A stretch of DNA of 6,423 nt from CAZVUW01 sp964629825. Its GTDB lineage: Bacteria; Actinomycetota; Nitriliruptoria; Euzebyales; Egibacteraceae. The position numbers and the translations under genes are program-made. A model generated the notes under the pieces. It saw only the letters and a program-made list of their open reading frames with translations. It had not been told where the DNA came from and did no database searches. The stretch spans positions 1 to 6,423 of the forward strand of contig CAZVUW010000132.1 of NCBI GenBank assembly GCA_964629825.1. Reading direction: 5' to 3'. Position 1 is the first letter of the stretch; every line of letters begins with the position of its first letter. Positions 1-4,991 of the stretch are shown here, piece after piece.

Positions 1-549
1 CAGGCGGAGGAGATGCAGGACAAGCTCCTGCGCGCCGAGTTCACGCTCGAGGACTTCCTCGAGCAGATGCAGCAGATCCGCAAGATGGGCCCGCTCCAGG
101 GCCTCATCGGGATGATCCCGGGCGTCGGCAAGCAGCTGAAGGACGCCGACATCGACGAGTCGCAGCTCGCCCGCGTCGAGGGGATCATCCACTCGATGAC
201 GCTCGAGGAGCGGCGCAACCCGTCGATCCTCAACGGCAAGCGCAAGCGGCGCATCGCGGCCGGCTCCGGCCGCAGCGCGCAGGAGGTCAACGAGCTCCTG
301 CGCTCCTTCGAGGAGATGCGCAAGATGATGCGCCAGCTCGGCGGGGCCAAGGGCCTCGGCGCGCTGAAGAAGATGCGCGGTATGCAGGGGATGGGCGCGG
401 ACATGGACCTGTCCCAGCTCCTCGGCGGCGGTGGCGGCATGCCGGGCCTCGGCGGCCCGGGCGGGCCGGCCGGTGGCATGGCGGGCGTGGGCCCGGGCGG
501 CAAGCCGCGCAACAAGCGCATCCCGAAGCGCAAGAAGCGCAAGCGCTAG
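1..549 (+). CDS. ffh: Signal recognition particle protein Ffh (SRP54), C-terminal part
   Basis: This is the 3' portion of the GTPase subunit of the signal recognition particle, which binds 4.5S RNA and hydrophobic signal sequences and delivers ribosome-nascent-chain complexes to the membrane via FtsY. The reading frame is open from base 1 to TAG at 547-549, giving 182 residues; the NG GTPase domain lies outside the window. What is visible is the end of the linker plus the whole methionine-rich M domain. It contains the family segment FTLEDFLEQMQQIRKMGPL, then IPG, the MTLEERRNP motif and the RNA-binding signature RIAAGSGRSAQEVNELL. This is followed by a Met-dense helix (EEMRKMMRQL). The last 55 or so residues are a Gly/Met/Pro-rich tail ending in a strongly basic stretch (KRIPKRKKRKR). 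Such Gly/Met-rich, basic tails are common in high-GC Ffh proteins. In-frame ATG codons near base 13 are internal methionines, not starts. A convergent gene follows after 43 bp. Confidence 0.97.
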   Translation, partial: QAEEMQDKLLRAEFTLEDFLEQMQQIRKMGPLQGLIGMIPGVGKQLKDADIDESQLARVEGIIHSMTLEERRNPSILNGKRKRRIAAGSGRSAQEVNELLRSFEEMRKMMRQLGGAKGLGALKKMRGMQGMGADMDLSQLLGGGGGMPGLGGPGGPAGGMAGVGPGGKPRNKRIPKRKKRKR

Positions 550-553
550 AGGC

Positions 554-579
554 GGCGGTCGACGCGGGAACGTCGCGCC
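554..579. terminator. GC hairpin between convergent ffh and metallopeptidase genes
   Basis: Bases 554-557 plus 560-564 can pair with 571-579. This gives a 9-bp stem with a 2-nt bulge (GT at 558-559) and a 6-nt loop (CGGGAA). It sits in the 43-bp gap between two convergent genes, where a shared terminator is expected. There is no T-tract on either side, so it is not a classical intrinsic terminator. High-GC actinobacteria often use U-poor hairpins or Rho instead. The assignment is weak and rests mainly on position. Confidence 0.3.
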
Positions 580-592
580 ACCCCGCGCGCGG

Positions 593-937
593 CTAGCCCC
601 AGCCCATCTCGTGCAGGGCTTCGTCGTCGATGCCCATGTGGTGCGCCAGCTCGTGCACGACGGTGATCCGGATCTCGGAGATCAGCTCCTCCTCGTCGGC
701 GCACATGTCGCACAGCGGCAGGCGGTAGATCGCGATGCGGTCCGGGAGCACGCCGGCGTAGTCCAGGCGCTCGGTCAGGGGGTAGCCCTCGTAGAGGCCG
801 AGCAGGTCGGGGTCGTCGGGGTTGAAGTCCTCGACCACGACGGCCACGTTGTCGAAGCCCGCCCACAGCTCGTCGGGGATGCCGTCCAGCGCCTCGCCGA
901 CCAGCTCCTCGAAGCGCTCCTCGGGTATGGCGTCCAT
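593..937 (-). CDS. Small zincin-like metallopeptidase (HExxHxxGxxD, Zincin_1/DUF1025-type)
   Basis: This gene encodes a 114-residue protein read right to left, from ATG at 937-935 to TAG at 595-593. It matches the actinobacterial 'metallopeptidase family protein' (minimal zincin) class. Residues 95-105 read HELAHHMGIDD, which fits HExxHxxGxxD: His95 and His99 with Asp105 would ligand zinc and Glu96 would be the general base. Residues 6-20 (EERFEELVGEALDGI) and the segment PDRIAIYRLPL before the active site match the family's usual architecture, and the length is typical. CxxC (Cys76, Cys79) lies just before the active-site helix. There is no signal peptide or membrane segment, so it is probably cytosolic. 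Its physiological substrate is not known to me. A GTG at 988 in the same frame would add 17 residues (MSRRLAAARASPRTLPP), but family members begin close to the ERFEELV segment and a -10-like box sits 7 nt before the ATG, so I prefer 937. It is convergent with ffh and divergent from the antiporter. Confidence 0.88.
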   Translation of the reverse strand: MDAIPEERFEELVGEALDGIPDELWAGFDNVAVVVEDFNPDDPDLLGLYEGYPLTERLDYAGVLPDRIAIYRLPLCDMCADEEELISEIRITVVHELAHHMGIDDEALHEMGWG

Positions 938-944
938 CGGCGGA

Positions 945-950
945 AGGGTA
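945..950 (-). promoter_or_regulatory. Candidate -10 box (TACCCT) for the metallopeptidase, leaderless configuration
   Basis: On the minus strand TACCCT fits the actinobacterial TANNNT -10 consensus and ends 7 nt before the ATG at 937. Transcription would therefore start at or beside the A of the start codon. No Shine-Dalgarno-like purine run precedes that ATG, which agrees with a leaderless mRNA. I see no convincing -35 about 17 bp further upstream. Confidence 0.4.
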
Positions 951-973
951 CGCGGCGAGGCGCGCGCAGCCGC

Positions 974-979
974 TAGCCT
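974..979 (+). promoter_or_regulatory. Candidate -10 box (TAGCCT) for the cation antiporter gene
   Basis: TAGCCT matches TANNNT and would place the transcription start near 986, giving a leader of about 28 nt. That leader contains an AGGA Shine-Dalgarno at 1005-1008, 6 nt before the GTG start at 1015. Together with the minus-strand box at 945-950 it makes the 77-bp gap a compact divergent promoter region. No clear -35 hexamer is visible. Confidence 0.35.
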
Positions 980-1014
980 CCGCGACACCCGGACCCCTCG
1001 GCCCAGGACGCGAT

Positions 1015-1974
1015 GTGCCCGAACTGCTCCTCAACAGCGCCCTGCTCGTAGGCGGCCTGATCCTGCTGACGTTCTCGGCGGACCGCTTCGTCCTCGGGGC
1101 TGCGCGCATCTCGAGCCTGCTCAAGGTCTCGCCGGTTCTGGTCGGAGCCGTCGTGATCGGCTTCGGGACGAGCGCCCCGGAGTTCGTCGTCACGATCCTC
1201 GCGACGCTGCAAGGCGCACAGGACCTCGCCTTCGGCAACGTCGTCGGCTCCAACACGGCGAACGTGCTGCTGGTCCTGGGCGCCGCCGGGGTCGTGCGTC
1301 CGCTGGTCGCACCCGAGCGGACGCTGCGCCGCGAGCTGCCGCTGATGCTCGTCGCCATCGGCCTGCTCGCGCTGGCCACCTTCAACCGCATGGTGACCAC
1401 GCCGGACGCCCTGATGCTGCTGGTCGGGGCCGTTGTGGTGGTGGGCTACATCATCCGGATGGGGCTGTCGGATCGTGAGGCGGCCGCTGCGATGGAGGCC
1501 GAGGTGGCCGAGTACGAGGGGGAGTCCTCCGGCCTCCTCGCCGCGGTCGGGATCACCGTGCTCGGGCTGGCGGGCACCCTGGGGGGCGCGCAGCTCCTGG
1601 TCGAGGGCGCGACCGGGGTGGCGCGGTCCATCGGCCTGTCCGAGGCGGTGATCGGCCTGACCGTCGTGGCGGTCGGCACGAGCCTCCCCGAGCTGGTCAC
1701 CGCGGTGGCGGCCGCGCGCCGGGATCAGACCGACCTGGTGGTGGGCAACGTCCTGGGGAGCAACATCTTCAACTCGCTGCCGGTCGCCGGGATGGCCGGC
1801 ATCCTCGACACCGTCCCGCTGGACGACGCCTTCGGCCCCAGCCTTGCGGCGATGGTGGTGGCCTGCGTGGTCGGGGCCGCGTTTCTCCGCAGCGGCGGTC
1901 GGCTGGCCCGCTGGGAGGCGGCGATCCTGCTGGGGCTGTTCGTCGCGGCGACGGCGTTGACCGTGGTCAGCTGA
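1015..1974 (+). CDS. CaCA-superfamily calcium/sodium (cation) antiporter, YrbG-like
   Basis: This gene encodes a 319-residue integral membrane protein of the Ca2+:cation antiporter superfamily, predicted to exchange Ca2+ (or a similar cation) for Na+ or H+ across the cytoplasmic membrane. Both diagnostic alpha repeats are present. Alpha-1 has GTSAPE at residues 51-56 and GNVVGSN at 74-80. Alpha-2 has GTSLPE at 221-226 and GNVLGSN at 244-250. The repeats are exactly 170 residues apart, as expected from the internal duplication, and the acidic residues of the two PE motifs form the ion site in the family. Around ten hydrophobic segments alternate with short loops; one longer acidic cytoplasmic loop lies around residues 152-172 (REAAAAMEAEVAEYEGESS). 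Full length resembles bacterial YrbG/NCX homologues. The GTG start has AGGA 6 nt upstream. An ATG at 1013 is in another frame. Transported ion and direction are family inference. The gene appears to be its own transcription unit, lying between the divergent metallopeptidase and the rpsP promoter. Confidence 0.93.
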   Translation: MPELLLNSALLVGGLILLTFSADRFVLGAARISSLLKVSPVLVGAVVIGFGTSAPEFVVTILATLQGAQDLAFGNVVGSNTANVLLVLGAAGVVRPLVAPERTLRRELPLMLVAIGLLALATFNRMVTTPDALMLLVGAVVVVGYIIRMGLSDREAAAAMEAEVAEYEGESSGLLAAVGITVLGLAGTLGGAQLLVEGATGVARSIGLSEAVIGLTVVAVGTSLPELVTAVAAARRDQTDLVVGNVLGSNIFNSLPVAGMAGILDTVPLDDAFGPSLAAMVVACVVGAAFLRSGGRLARWEAAILLGLFVAATALTVVS

Positions 1975-1997
1975 GCGCCCGGGCCGACCCGCTGCGC

Positions 1998-2006
1998 TGC
2001 TATGCT
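1998..2006 (+). promoter_or_regulatory. Extended -10 promoter (TGC-TATGCT) for the rpsP operon
   Basis: TATGCT at 2001-2006 is a near-consensus -10 hexamer and is preceded directly by TGC, the extended -10 element. The -35 position (about 1978-1983) is GC only, which fits an extended -10 promoter that does not depend on a -35. TTGACC at 1957-1962 lies 38 bp away, too far to be its partner. The predicted start near 2013 leaves a 5' leader of about 142 nt ahead of rpsP. Confidence 0.6.
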
Positions 2007-2013
2007 CCTCGCA

Positions 2014-2135
2014 GACCCGCAGCGACGGGTCGTGTCGTGTGCGTGCGGACCTGCCGGACCGCACATCCGCCCGCAGACCGAGCGGGCGCGCCGGCCCCCT
2101 AAGCCGGCGGCACCGAAGGCGCACCCGGCAGCGCC
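2014..2135 (+). ncRNA. Structured rpsP 5' leader: chain of five local stem-loops
   Basis: Five non-overlapping inverted repeats are packed into the leader, all with perfect stems. SL1 is GACCCG 2014-2019 with 2026-2031 (6 bp, 6-nt loop). SL2 is GTGCGG 2043-2048 with 2059-2064 (6 bp, 10-nt loop). SL3 is CGCCCGC 2068-2074 with 2082-2088 (7 bp, 7-nt loop). SL4 is CGCCGGC 2089-2095 with 2103-2109 (7 bp, 7-nt loop) and abuts SL3 with no spacer. SL5 is GGCGC 2118-2122 with 2131-2135 (5 bp, 8-nt loop) and ends 5 nt before the GAAAGG ribosome binding site at 2141-2146. GCGCC at 2088-2092 could instead pair with GGCGC at 2118-2122, giving an alternative fold. I do not match it to a named riboswitch or r-protein leader family. 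Chance pairing is easy at this GC content, so function is inference. Confidence 0.4.
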
Positions 2136-2154
2136 AACCCGAAAGGCACCGCTG

Positions 2155-2676
2155 ATGGCTGTCAAGATGCGTCTGCGTCGCGAGGGCAAGAAGAAGCAGC
2201 CCTTCTACCGCGTCGTCGTCGCCGATGTCCGGTCGCCCCGCGATGGGCGCTTCATCGAGGACCTCGGCTACTACCACCCCCTGCGCAACCCGTCGGAGAT
2301 CTCCATCGACCGGGACCGCGCCCTGCACTGGCTCCGCAACGGCGCCCAGCCGAGCGAGGCGGTCATGAACCTCCTTCGCATCCAGGGCATCTGGGAGGAG
2401 TTCAAGCCGGGCGCCAAGGACGAGCACGCGGCCCGTCGCGAGGCCCGCGCGGCCAAGCGCCAGGCGCAGGAGGCCCGGCTCGAGGCGGCCCGCGCCGAGC
2501 AGCAGGCCCAGGCGGCCGAGGCGGCGCGCGCCCGCGCCGCGGCCAGGGGCGACTCGGGGGAGGAGCCCTCCGAGGAGGCCGTCGAGCAGGCCGTGACCGA
2601 GGACACCCAGCCGGACGCCCAGCCGGCCGAGGAGACGGGCGCTCTGGCGCCCGACGCCGAGACGACCGAGGGCTAG
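2155..2676 (+). CDS. rpsP: 30S ribosomal protein S16 with long Ala/Glu-rich C-terminal extension
   Basis: S16 is a primary-to-intermediate assembly protein of the 30S body that contacts 16S rRNA. The gene encodes 173 residues. Residues 1-82 are the conserved S16 fold, with MAVKMRLRREGKKKQPFYR at the N-terminus, then VVADVRSPRDGRFIEDLGYYHP, and LHWLRNGAQPSEAV before the core ends. The usual protein is about 80-90 residues. Here an extension follows: residues 87-131 are rich in Ala, Arg, Gln and Glu and likely form a long helix, and 132-173 are acidic and disordered-looking. Such tails are seen in actinobacterial S16. The start is ATG 2155, preceded by GAAAGG at 2141-2146 (8-nt spacing). The frame is open upstream to 2002, but that ATG lies in the -10 box and the family begins at MAVK. 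It is the first gene of the rpsP-khpA-rimM-trmD-lepB unit. Confidence 0.97.
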   Translation: MAVKMRLRREGKKKQPFYRVVVADVRSPRDGRFIEDLGYYHPLRNPSEISIDRDRALHWLRNGAQPSEAVMNLLRIQGIWEEFKPGAKDEHAARREARAAKRQAQEARLEAARAEQQAQAAEAARARAAARGDSGEEPSEEAVEQAVTEDTQPDAQPAEETGALAPDAETTEG

Positions 2677-2680
2677 GAGG
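2675..2680 (+). promoter_or_regulatory. Shine-Dalgarno AGGAGG for khpA, embedded in the rpsP stop codon
   Basis: AGGAGG at 2675-2680 is a full anti-16S match placed 8 nt before ATG 2689. It shares two bases with the rpsP TAG stop (2674-2676), so ribosomes terminating on rpsP sit on this site. That arrangement favours translational coupling. The spacing also picks ATG 2689 over the adjacent ATG 2692. Confidence 0.7.
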
Positions 2681-2688
2681 TCGCCGCG

Positions 2689-2928
2689 ATGATGACGACC
2701 GACGTCCTGGAGTACATCGCCCGCAACCTCGTCGACCACCCGGATGACGTCTCCATCACGGAGGTCGAGGAGGAGGACGGCGAGATCGTCCTGGAGCTGC
2801 GGGTCCACCCCGACGACATGGGCAAGATCATCGGCAAGCGCGGCCGCACCGCCAAGGCGATCCGCACGATGGTGAAGGCCGCCGCCACGCGCGAGGGCGC
2901 CAACGCCACGGTGGAGATCGTCGAGTAG
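2689..2928 (+). CDS. khpA: KhpA, small KH-domain RNA-binding protein
   Basis: This is a 79-residue single KH-domain protein of the KhpA (formerly YlqC/DUF2580-type UPF0109) family, found between rpsP and rimM in many Gram-positive bacteria. The RNA-binding GxxG loop is visible as GKRG at residues 49-52, within DDMGKIIGKRGRTAKAIRT. It is preceded by the acidic strand segment EVEEEDGEIVLELRV and followed by the closing strand ANATVEIVE. Length is that of the complete family member. In Firmicutes KhpA partners with KhpB (Jag/EloR) and influences cell envelope and RNA metabolism; no KhpB is in this window, so that partnership is only family knowledge. Two adjacent ATG codons occur, and the first is chosen for its 8-nt spacing to AGGAGG. 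It is coupled to rpsP (12 nt apart), with rimM 32 nt downstream. Confidence 0.95.
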   Translation: MMTTDVLEYIARNLVDHPDDVSITEVEEEDGEIVLELRVHPDDMGKIIGKRGRTAKAIRTMVKAAATREGANATVEIVE

Positions 2929-2960
2929 CACCTCACCGAGCTCTGGATCGGGTTCCGGCC

Positions 2961-3446
2961 GTGGAGCCAGTCGTGGTCGGCGTCGTCGGCAAGCCGTTCG
3001 GCGTGTCCGGCGAGGTCTACGTGCGGCCGGACCCCGACCTTGAGCACGACTTCCCGCCGGGCACGACCTATCGGCTGCCCGATGGCGAGCAGCTCGTGGT
3101 CGCCGACTCGCGCGTGCACGGAAACCGGCAGCTCGTCCGGTTCGAGGGCGTCGAGGACCGCACCGCCGCGGAGGCGCTGCGCGGCGCTGTCCTGACCCTG
3201 CCCCGTGAGGACGTCGAGCTCGACGAGGAGGCAGTGTGGGCGGCCGACCTCGTCGGTCGCGACGTCCTCGACCCTGATGGCGGCCTGCTCGGGACGGTCG
3301 AGGGCTTCCTCGACGGGCCGGCGCACGACTACCTGGTCGTGGCCCGTCCCGACGGCGGCGAGGTCCTGGTCCCGCTGGTCGAGGAGCTGGTGGACCTCGA
3401 CGGGCCGGCCGTGGTCGTGCGGGCCATCCCCGGCCTGCTCGACTGA
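2961..3446 (+). CDS. rimM: Ribosome maturation factor RimM
   Basis: RimM binds S19 and helps mature the 3' (head) domain of 16S rRNA in the 30S subunit. The gene encodes 161 residues, close to the usual 165-180. The N-terminal RimM barrel begins with GVVGKPFGVSGEV (residues 7-19), the counterpart of the family GRPHGxxGE signature; Phe13 replaces the more usual His, and Ser16 the basic residue. EGVEDRTAAEALRGAVL (62-78) is also characteristic. The C-terminal PRC-barrel domain (about 92-161) carries DLVGRDVLDPDGGLLGTVEG and VLVPLVEELV, ending in PGLLD. The GTG start at 2961 is chosen because the family motif starts within a few residues. No strong Shine-Dalgarno is visible upstream (best is a weak GGATCGGG at 2946-2953), so expression may depend on coupling with khpA. 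trmD follows after about 50 bp, the usual partner. Confidence 0.95.
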   Translation: MEPVVVGVVGKPFGVSGEVYVRPDPDLEHDFPPGTTYRLPDGEQLVVADSRVHGNRQLVRFEGVEDRTAAEALRGAVLTLPREDVELDEEAVWAADLVGRDVLDPDGGLLGTVEGFLDGPAHDYLVVARPDGGEVLVPLVEELVDLDGPAVVVRAIPGLLD

Positions 3447-3484
3447 CCACCCGAGCCGTGGGGGAGCCGACCCGCGACGACATG

Positions 3485-3490
3485 CACAAT
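3485..3490 (+). promoter_or_regulatory. Candidate internal -10 (CACAAT) giving a leaderless trmD transcript
   Basis: CACAAT matches TATAAT at four of six positions and ends 7 nt before ATG 3498. This is the same spacing seen for the candidate metallopeptidase -10. There is no Shine-Dalgarno at normal distance from either possible trmD start; the nearest purine run, GGGGAG at 3461-3466, is more than 20 nt away. No -35 is evident. This is a tentative internal promoter in the 51-bp rimM-trmD gap. Confidence 0.28.
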
Positions 3491-3497
3491 GGTCGCC

Positions 3498-4205
3498 ATG
3501 CGCGTGGACGTCCTGTCGATCTTCCCCGAGTACTTCAGCGGACCGCTTGACACCTCCCTTCTCGGCAAGGCGAGGGCGGCGGGCATCCTCTCGTTGGCCG
3601 TCCACGACCTGCGGCGCTGGGCGACCGACAAGCACCGCACCGTCGACGACGTCCCCTACGGCGGCGGGGCCGGCATGGTCATGAAGCCGGAGCCCTTCCT
3701 GCGCGCCGTCGAAGAGCTGTACGGCGGGCTCGAGCAGCGCCCCCGCACGATCCTCTTCACGCCGCGCGGGCGGCCGCTCACCCAGCCACTGGTGGCCGAG
3801 CTGGCCGAGGAGCCCGCCCTGCTCCTGCTCTGCGGCCGCTACGAGGGCATCGACCAGCGCGTCCACGAGCTCATCGCCACCGACGAGGTGTCGATCGGGG
3901 ACTACGTGCTCGCCGGCGGTGAGGTCGCCGCCTGCGTGCTCATCGAGGCGGTGATGCGTCTGCTGCCGGGCGCGCTCGGCAACAGCACGAGCGCCTCGGA
4001 CGAGTCGTTCTCGGAGGGGCTGCTGGAGTACCCGCAGTACACGCGGCCCCCGGTGTTCGCCGACCGGGCGGTCCCCGAGGTGCTCCTGTCCGGAGACCAC
4101 GGGCGCGTCGCGCGCTGGCGGCACGAGCAGGCGGTGGAGCAGACCCGCCGCGTGCGCCCGGACCTGTACGCCCGCTGGGAGAGCACGCACGGGGCGCAGG
4201 CGTGA
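3498..4205 (+). CDS. trmD: tRNA (guanine37-N1)-methyltransferase TrmD
   Basis: TrmD makes m1G37 next to the anticodon of tRNAs reading CUN, CCN and CGG codons, using S-adenosylmethionine, and so prevents +1 frameshifting. It is a homodimeric SPOUT enzyme with a trefoil knot. From ATG 3498 it has 235 residues (the E. coli protein has 255). The N-terminus MRVDVLSIFPEYF is canonical. KHRTVDDVPYGGGAGMVMKPEP follows as the conserved dimer/SAM region. The knot contains LLCGRYEGIDQRV and SIGDYVLAGGE, which form the SAM pocket. The tRNA-recognition and catalytic linker DESFSEGLLEYPQYTRP holds the conserved Asp expected to act as base. The C-terminal helical domain ends with LYARW. An in-frame ATG at 3489 would add MVA; I prefer 3498 because the family starts with MR-DVL and a -10-like box overlaps 3489. 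The stop overlaps the next start (GTGA at 4202-4205), coupling it to lepB. Confidence 0.96.
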   Translation: MRVDVLSIFPEYFSGPLDTSLLGKARAAGILSLAVHDLRRWATDKHRTVDDVPYGGGAGMVMKPEPFLRAVEELYGGLEQRPRTILFTPRGRPLTQPLVAELAEEPALLLLCGRYEGIDQRVHELIATDEVSIGDYVLAGGEVAACVLIEAVMRLLPGALGNSTSASDESFSEGLLEYPQYTRPPVFADRAVPEVLLSGDHGRVARWRHEQAVEQTRRVRPDLYARWESTHGAQA

Positions 4206-4924
4206 GCTCCCCTGCGGCGGTCGGCAGCAGCGGCGAGCCCTCCGGCGGCGAGCTCCCATCGGTGCGGCCACCGGACCTCCCGGACGAGGAGCGCCGGGCC
4301 ATGCGCGGCGAGCCCTCCTCGGGGCGGCGCTTCCTGCGCGGGCTCCGCGAGGCCGTCGTCCTCGGCGCGATCGCCTTGGGCCTCGCCTTCCTGATCAAGG
4401 TGTTCCTGCTCCAGGCCTTCTACATCCCGTCCGGCTCGATGCTGAACACGCTCCAGCTCGACGACCGGCTGCTGGTCGAGAAGGTCAGCTACCTCTTCTC
4501 CGAGCCCGAGCGCGGCGACGTGGTCGTCTTCCGCCGACCCGACGCGCCCGAGCGCACCGGGCTGCAGGAGGCGGTGCGGTCGTTCCTGGAGGGCTTCGGC
4601 CTGATCCGGCCCGACGATGACATCGATCTGGTCAAGCGCATCATCGGTCTGCCCGGGGAGACGATCAGCATCCGCGACGGCGTCGTGCACGTGGACGGCC
4701 GGCCGCTCGAGGAGCCCTACGTCCTGCCCGATGGCCGCAGCTTCTCCGCGGTGACGGTGCCGGAGGGGCACTACTTCATGCTCGGCGACAACCGCGGGAA
4801 CTCCGACGACTCCCGCTACACGCTGGGGATGGTGCCGCGCGAGAACTTCGTCGGCCGTGCTTTCGTGATCATCTGGCCCCTCCGCAACGCCACCACTGCG
4901 CTCGGCTACGACCACCCGATATAG
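4202..4924 (+). CDS. lepB: Type I signal peptidase (first copy, between trmD and rplS)
   Basis: This membrane serine protease cleaves Sec and Tat signal peptides from exported preproteins. The gene encodes 240 residues. A Pro/Ser/Glu-rich cytoplasmic N-terminus of about 45 residues precedes one membrane segment (about 50-70). Box B is FYIPSGSML with nucleophile Ser79. Box D is VKRIIGLPGE with general base Lys145. Box E is GDNRGNSDDSR at 195-205. GDVVVFRRP (105-113) is box C. All catalytic residues are present, but the usual SMxPTL reads SMLNTL, with Asn82 in place of Pro. The loop between boxes C and D (114-140) is enlarged, as in other actinobacterial copies. GTG 4202 overlaps the trmD TGA by 4 bases. 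An alternative start, ATG 4301, has GAGGAG at 4286-4291 with 9-nt spacing and would trim 33 cytoplasmic residues without touching the membrane segment. The short periplasmic C-terminus ends soon after IIWPL. Confidence 0.93.
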   Translation: MSSPAAVGSSGEPSGGELPSVRPPDLPDEERRAMRGEPSSGRRFLRGLREAVVLGAIALGLAFLIKVFLLQAFYIPSGSMLNTLQLDDRLLVEKVSYLFSEPERGDVVVFRRPDAPERTGLQEAVRSFLEGFGLIRPDDDIDLVKRIIGLPGETISIRDGVVHVDGRPLEEPYVLPDGRSFSAVTVPEGHYFMLGDNRGNSDDSRYTLGMVPRENFVGRAFVIIWPLRNATTALGYDHPI

Positions 4925-4956
4925 ACACCGGCCCGGGTTGCCGCGCGAGCGCCGGA

Positions 4957-4985
4957 TTGCCGCTGCTGCGGGCCGCGGCTATCCT
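4957..4985 (+). promoter_or_regulatory. sigma70-like promoter for rplS (TTGCCG - 17 bp - TATCCT)
   Basis: TTGCCG at 4957-4962 and TATCCT at 4980-4985 are separated by exactly 17 bp, and both are near consensus for housekeeping sigma factors. A start near 4992 would leave a leader of about 165 nt before rplS. A second TTGCCG at 4938-4943 is too far from the -10 to matter. CCGGC 4928-4932 with GCCGG 4951-4955, just upstream, might end lepB transcripts, but there is no T-tract. Confidence 0.6.
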
Positions 4986-4991
4986 TCGCGA

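Noticed and set aside
424..500. GGC-rich repeats at the 3' end of ffh as a repeat element
   Set aside because: They encode the Gly/Met-rich tail typical of Ffh in high-GC bacteria; the period follows codons, not a DNA repeat.
986..988. GTG 988 as the metallopeptidase start
   Set aside because: It adds 17 residues not typical of the family, has no ribosome binding site, and the promoter-like box lies inside the extension.
1977..1984. GCCCGGGC palindrome after the antiporter as a terminator
   Set aside because: It has no loop, no T-tract, and short GC palindromes are frequent at this base composition.
2002..2154. N-terminal extension of S16 by 51 residues from ATG 2002
   Set aside because: That ATG is part of the TATGCT -10 box, the extension would run through the hairpin chain, and S16 proteins start at MAVKMRLRR, which has its own GAAAGG site.
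973..3489. An 838-codon minus-strand open frame, with others such as 2673-4271 and 3902-4915
   Set aside because: These lie opposite well-identified plus-strand genes; in such GC-rich DNA the antisense frames lack stops. Their translations are low-complexity Arg/Gly/Ala/His-rich with no family resemblance.
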